Below are positions 61,690 to 64,000 of a stretch of DNA of 64,000 nucleotides, one piece after another. The stretch's first letter is position 1. Each line of letters begins with the position of its first letter. Below the pieces are notes generated by a model. That model ran no database searches. It had not been told where the DNA came from and worked only from the letters and a program-made list of their open reading frames with translations. The position numbers and the translations under genes are program-made. Origin of the DNA: Ruminococcus sp. (GTDB lineage: Bacteria > Bacillota_A > Clostridia > Oscillospirales > Ruminococcaceae); contig NZ_JAIKXF010000049.1 of assembly GCF_024684275.1 (NCBI RefSeq), positions 6,233 through 70,232 of the forward strand. Reading direction: 5' to 3'.

Positions 61690-63756
61690 TTATATATGTA
61701 CAGTAGGCGCAAGCAGTAAACTAAGATCATTTATTGTTGTCGGATTAAGAGTTGGTTTAACATTTTCTTCATGATCCCATCTCTGCTGGTAACAACCACC
61801 TTCTGTATTCACATAAAGGTATGTATCCTCAATCGGTATCCAGCCCATATCTTCTGTCCAACCCGGCTTCCATGTAAGGGAATCAGCTCCGCGAGCAACA
61901 ACATTGCCATTTTCATCGTACTTGAACCTGTAACCGCTGTCACCTATAATAAATCTGTAGTTATACTTTTCATATTTCTGTGTATTTGCATTGTATTTCT
62001 CTACCGGCTCACTAAGTTTTTCTACACCTAAATATGTAACAACATGTCTGTGATTATAAAGCCTGAGAACACCGGGAACACTGACACCATATTCTGTCAG
62101 CTTTGCAAGGCTGTCAAGAGTGTTGGCATCAAAAGTTATTTTATAATCATAATGCAGGTAAGAAGTCTGGTTTTTATGATAATCGATCACCTGATCGCAG
62201 AAAGCGCTGTATTCCGGTATATGATCGACATATGCATTCCCGGGAATGTCTATCATGCTTTCTCCTTCAGGCAGAAGATCAGAAAGATCTACCTTGCCTG
62301 TCATTGCAAACATCTGCATTATTGACATACCTGAACAACTTCCATTCGCATTTTCGAATTTGTTTATTCCCATTAAATACGACTTGTTCTCGTCGAGTAT
62401 CTTGTCATAAGAACGGCTTTTATCGGCTTTAACATATGTGATGCCATAGTTTGAAGCATATTCATTTGTATCAGCATCTCCATACATTGTAAATACGGCA
62501 TCATCTATTCCGTAGTTTAGCGAACAATAATTCAAATCCACATTTCCCTCAACTATAACTGCTTTTAAATTGCTGCGGCAGAAAGCATATGATTCGACCT
62601 TAATATTATCTCCGCACAATACCAGATATTCTACAGCAGTATTGTTGAATGCGCCTCTTCCGATATATACTCTCTCTCCATTTTCTCTTATAAACGATAC
62701 CGGTGAACTAAGCTTTGTATCTCCAAGAAATGCAAGGTCACCGATTGATGTGATCGTCTTCGGGAAATTTACAGTTACAAGCTCGGTACAGTTTTCGAAA
62801 GCATGCTGATGGATTTTCTTTGTATTAACAAGATTCAGTTTTTTAAGTTTTGAACACCCTGAAAAGGCATACTCATTAATTGTAGCTACATCAAGATCAG
62901 CACTGGTTACATTATAAGATCTGCTGAAACAATATTTACCGATAGAATCTGCTTTGATCTTAATATTGGTCAGTAAACTGCACTTCTGGAAACATCTGCT
63001 GTCAACAGATGTTGCGTTGATATTTATTTCTCTGAGTCTTGCACATTCATTAAAAGCTTCGTATCCTATCTTCTTGCAATTAATCACTTTTGTGTCTGTA
63101 AAGCCAAACCACTCAATATTTGTTTGTGCAAAAGCATATGCTCCAATATTTCCGAACGTCGGATCAATATTATTTTTGCTCGAAGAATTAAAACTTATAG
63201 TGCCGAATTTTGTACATCCTGAAAATGCTGAATCTTTAACAGTAAGTTCCTTATCACCAACTTGTACATATGTAAGATTAGTACAGTTTTCGAAAGCACT
63301 TTCACCTATCTCAGAAATCGAGCTTCCTCCCGTGAATCTTACCTGAGTTGTATATTGGCGTCCACGCGAAGTGTATGTACTGTATAATGGCCCATTTATT
63401 CCATAGAATTCTACGCTGCTGATATTTGTCTGTCCATTGAACGCATTATCAGCTACTGATATAACGTCTTTGTTGTCGATCTGTTTAGGTATCCTTACCG
63501 ATGTCATTGCCTTTGATGTTTTGCAGCCTGTTATAACTATGCCATTATTCTTAGTCATGTAATAGATCTGTACTCCTTCCTGTTCATCATTGAAGTAAGC
63601 CCCTGAACACGCTCCTGAAGTAAATGGCTGTCCTTCTGCTGATGCAACTACAGGTTTGACAATACTGCCTGAAAAAACAGAATTCTGTGTTAATGGACTG
63701 CATATAGCTGCTACAGCACATACTGCTGCGATGCTGCGTCTGATCTTGTTATTCAT
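61690..63756 (-). CDS. Secreted BspA-like LRR protein with papain-like cysteine-peptidase module
   Basis: A 688-aa secreted protein. Signal peptide about 1-40; LRR_5 (BspA-like) repeats about 75-435, with the pattern IGxxAFxxCTxLxxVxFPKxI; then a module at about 460-650. There NGSCSGMSIMQMFAMTG holds the likely nucleophile Cys, YNHRHVVTYLG the His and IGDSGYRF an Asp. This resembles the LRR plus papain-like module described from R. flavefaciens cellulosome proteins. Those usually carry a dockerin; here the chain stops soon after (NDLSLLLAPTVHI) with none. An AAGGAG site supports 63756. Confidence 0.85.
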   Translation of the reverse strand: MNNKIRRSIAAVCAVAAICSPLTQNSVFSGSIVKPVVASAEGQPFTSGACSGAYFNDEQEGVQIYYMTKNNGIVITGCKTSKAMTSVRIPKQIDNKDVISVADNAFNGQTNISSVEFYGINGPLYSTYTSRGRQYTTQVRFTGGSSISEIGESAFENCTNLTYVQVGDKELTVKDSAFSGCTKFGTISFNSSSKNNIDPTFGNIGAYAFAQTNIEWFGFTDTKVINCKKIGYEAFNECARLREININATSVDSRCFQKCSLLTNIKIKADSIGKYCFSRSYNVTSADLDVATINEYAFSGCSKLKKLNLVNTKKIHQHAFENCTELVTVNFPKTITSIGDLAFLGDTKLSSPVSFIRENGERVYIGRGAFNNTAVEYLVLCGDNIKVESYAFCRSNLKAVIVEGNVDLNYCSLNYGIDDAVFTMYGDADTNEYASNYGITYVKADKSRSYDKILDENKSYLMGINKFENANGSCSGMSIMQMFAMTGKVDLSDLLPEGESMIDIPGNAYVDHIPEYSAFCDQVIDYHKNQTSYLHYDYKITFDANTLDSLAKLTEYGVSVPGVLRLYNHRHVVTYLGVEKLSEPVEKYNANTQKYEKYNYRFIIGDSGYRFKYDENGNVVARGADSLTWKPGWTEDMGWIPIEDTYLYVNTEGGCYQQRWDHEENVKPTLNPTTINDLSLLLAPTVHI

Positions 63757-64000
63757 ATTAAAAATTCTCCTTATCACGATTTAATATATTCATGCCGCTA
63801 AGCAGTGTGCACGCCTGCATAACAGCTGAATCAACTGATGACATATGATCTTCCGGATCATGGGTAATGTCATTAAGCTAACTGAAAACGATAAAGAAGC
63901 AGGAGTATGTTTGTATGTAAGCGAACAAACTCCTGCTAATACTTACAGCAAAACGGCATGACGAAAAGACAGATCAGAGATCTGCCTGAAAAAACATTGA
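63757..64000. other. Right window end
   Basis: About 240 bases with the promoter region of the LRR/peptidase gene and, at 63898-63937, an imperfect stem (AGCAGGA/TCCTGCT plus GTTTGT/ACAAAC) that could end a gene entering from the right. No gene can be supported. Confidence 0.4.

Overview
The window looks like a chromosome segment of a cellulosome-forming, fibre-degrading ruminal or gut Ruminococcus, most like R. flavefaciens. The main evidence is six secreted proteins with type I dockerin repeats (GDxNxDGxx-type calcium loops). They sit on a GH11 xylanase/CE3 esterase, an LRR/SLH-like protein, a repeat-rich protein beside a radical SAM enzyme, a serpin, a GH43-type enzyme and a beta-helix protein. 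Thr-rich linkers, moderate GC content, strong AGGAGG-type ribosome sites and many TTGACA-N17-TATAAT promoters also fit a Clostridia-type Firmicute. No tRNA, rRNA, CRISPR array or intact insertion sequence was seen.

Layout. 0-2.3 kb: bifunctional xylanase-esterase. 2.3-4.7 kb: YaiI-family protein, radical SAM protein and a serine recombinase that has lost catalytic arginines. 5.0-7.3 kb: an orphan promoter/terminator unit (sRNA or attenuated leader), then an ECF sigma factor and its membrane anti-sigma partner. 7.3-11 kb: zinc-ribbon/LRR protein, GGDEF protein, VanZ-like protein and a small acidic protein. 11.5-24.3 kb: one long exopolysaccharide operon behind a consensus promoter, holding aminotransferases, an initiating sugar transferase, glycosyltransferases, polymerase, flippase, an ATP-grasp/DegT-like/GNAT/DegT sugar-modification group, and a fused chain-length/tyrosine-kinase protein.

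24.3-28.2 kb: two dockerin proteins. The second has EEIPPLMG repeats and lies 2 nt downstream of a radical SAM/SPASM gene, so it is a candidate modified-peptide system. 28.5-32.5 kb: HTH/UDP-sugar dehydrogenase fusion and a second sigma/anti-sigma pair. 32.5-34.8 kb: two structured RNA candidates, a conserved unknown gene and a stand-alone reverse transcriptase. 34.8-38.6 kb: a third sigma/anti-sigma pair, an AlkZ-related protein and an alpha/beta-hydrolase broken by one in-frame TGA. 38.7-43.7 kb: dockerin serpin and GH43-type dockerin enzyme.

44-50 kb: an ABC export operon whose first two genes carry homopolymer frameshifts, then a DUF1847 gene with a sulfonate/nitrate-type ABC importer. 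50-54.1 kb: an OhrR/MarR-type regulator heading a nitroreductase, aldo-keto reductase, membrane protein, nitroreductase and flavodoxin operon. 54.4-61.2 kb: small membrane and unknown genes, decayed genes, a beta-helix dockerin protein, an amidohydrolase operon and two copies of a ~157-bp repeat. 61.7-63.8 kb: a secreted LRR/cysteine-peptidase-like protein. A 43-bp element recurs in the 5' regions of four separate genes. The best candidates for undescribed biology are the radical SAM/repeat-dockerin pair and the reverse transcriptase with its upstream structured RNA.
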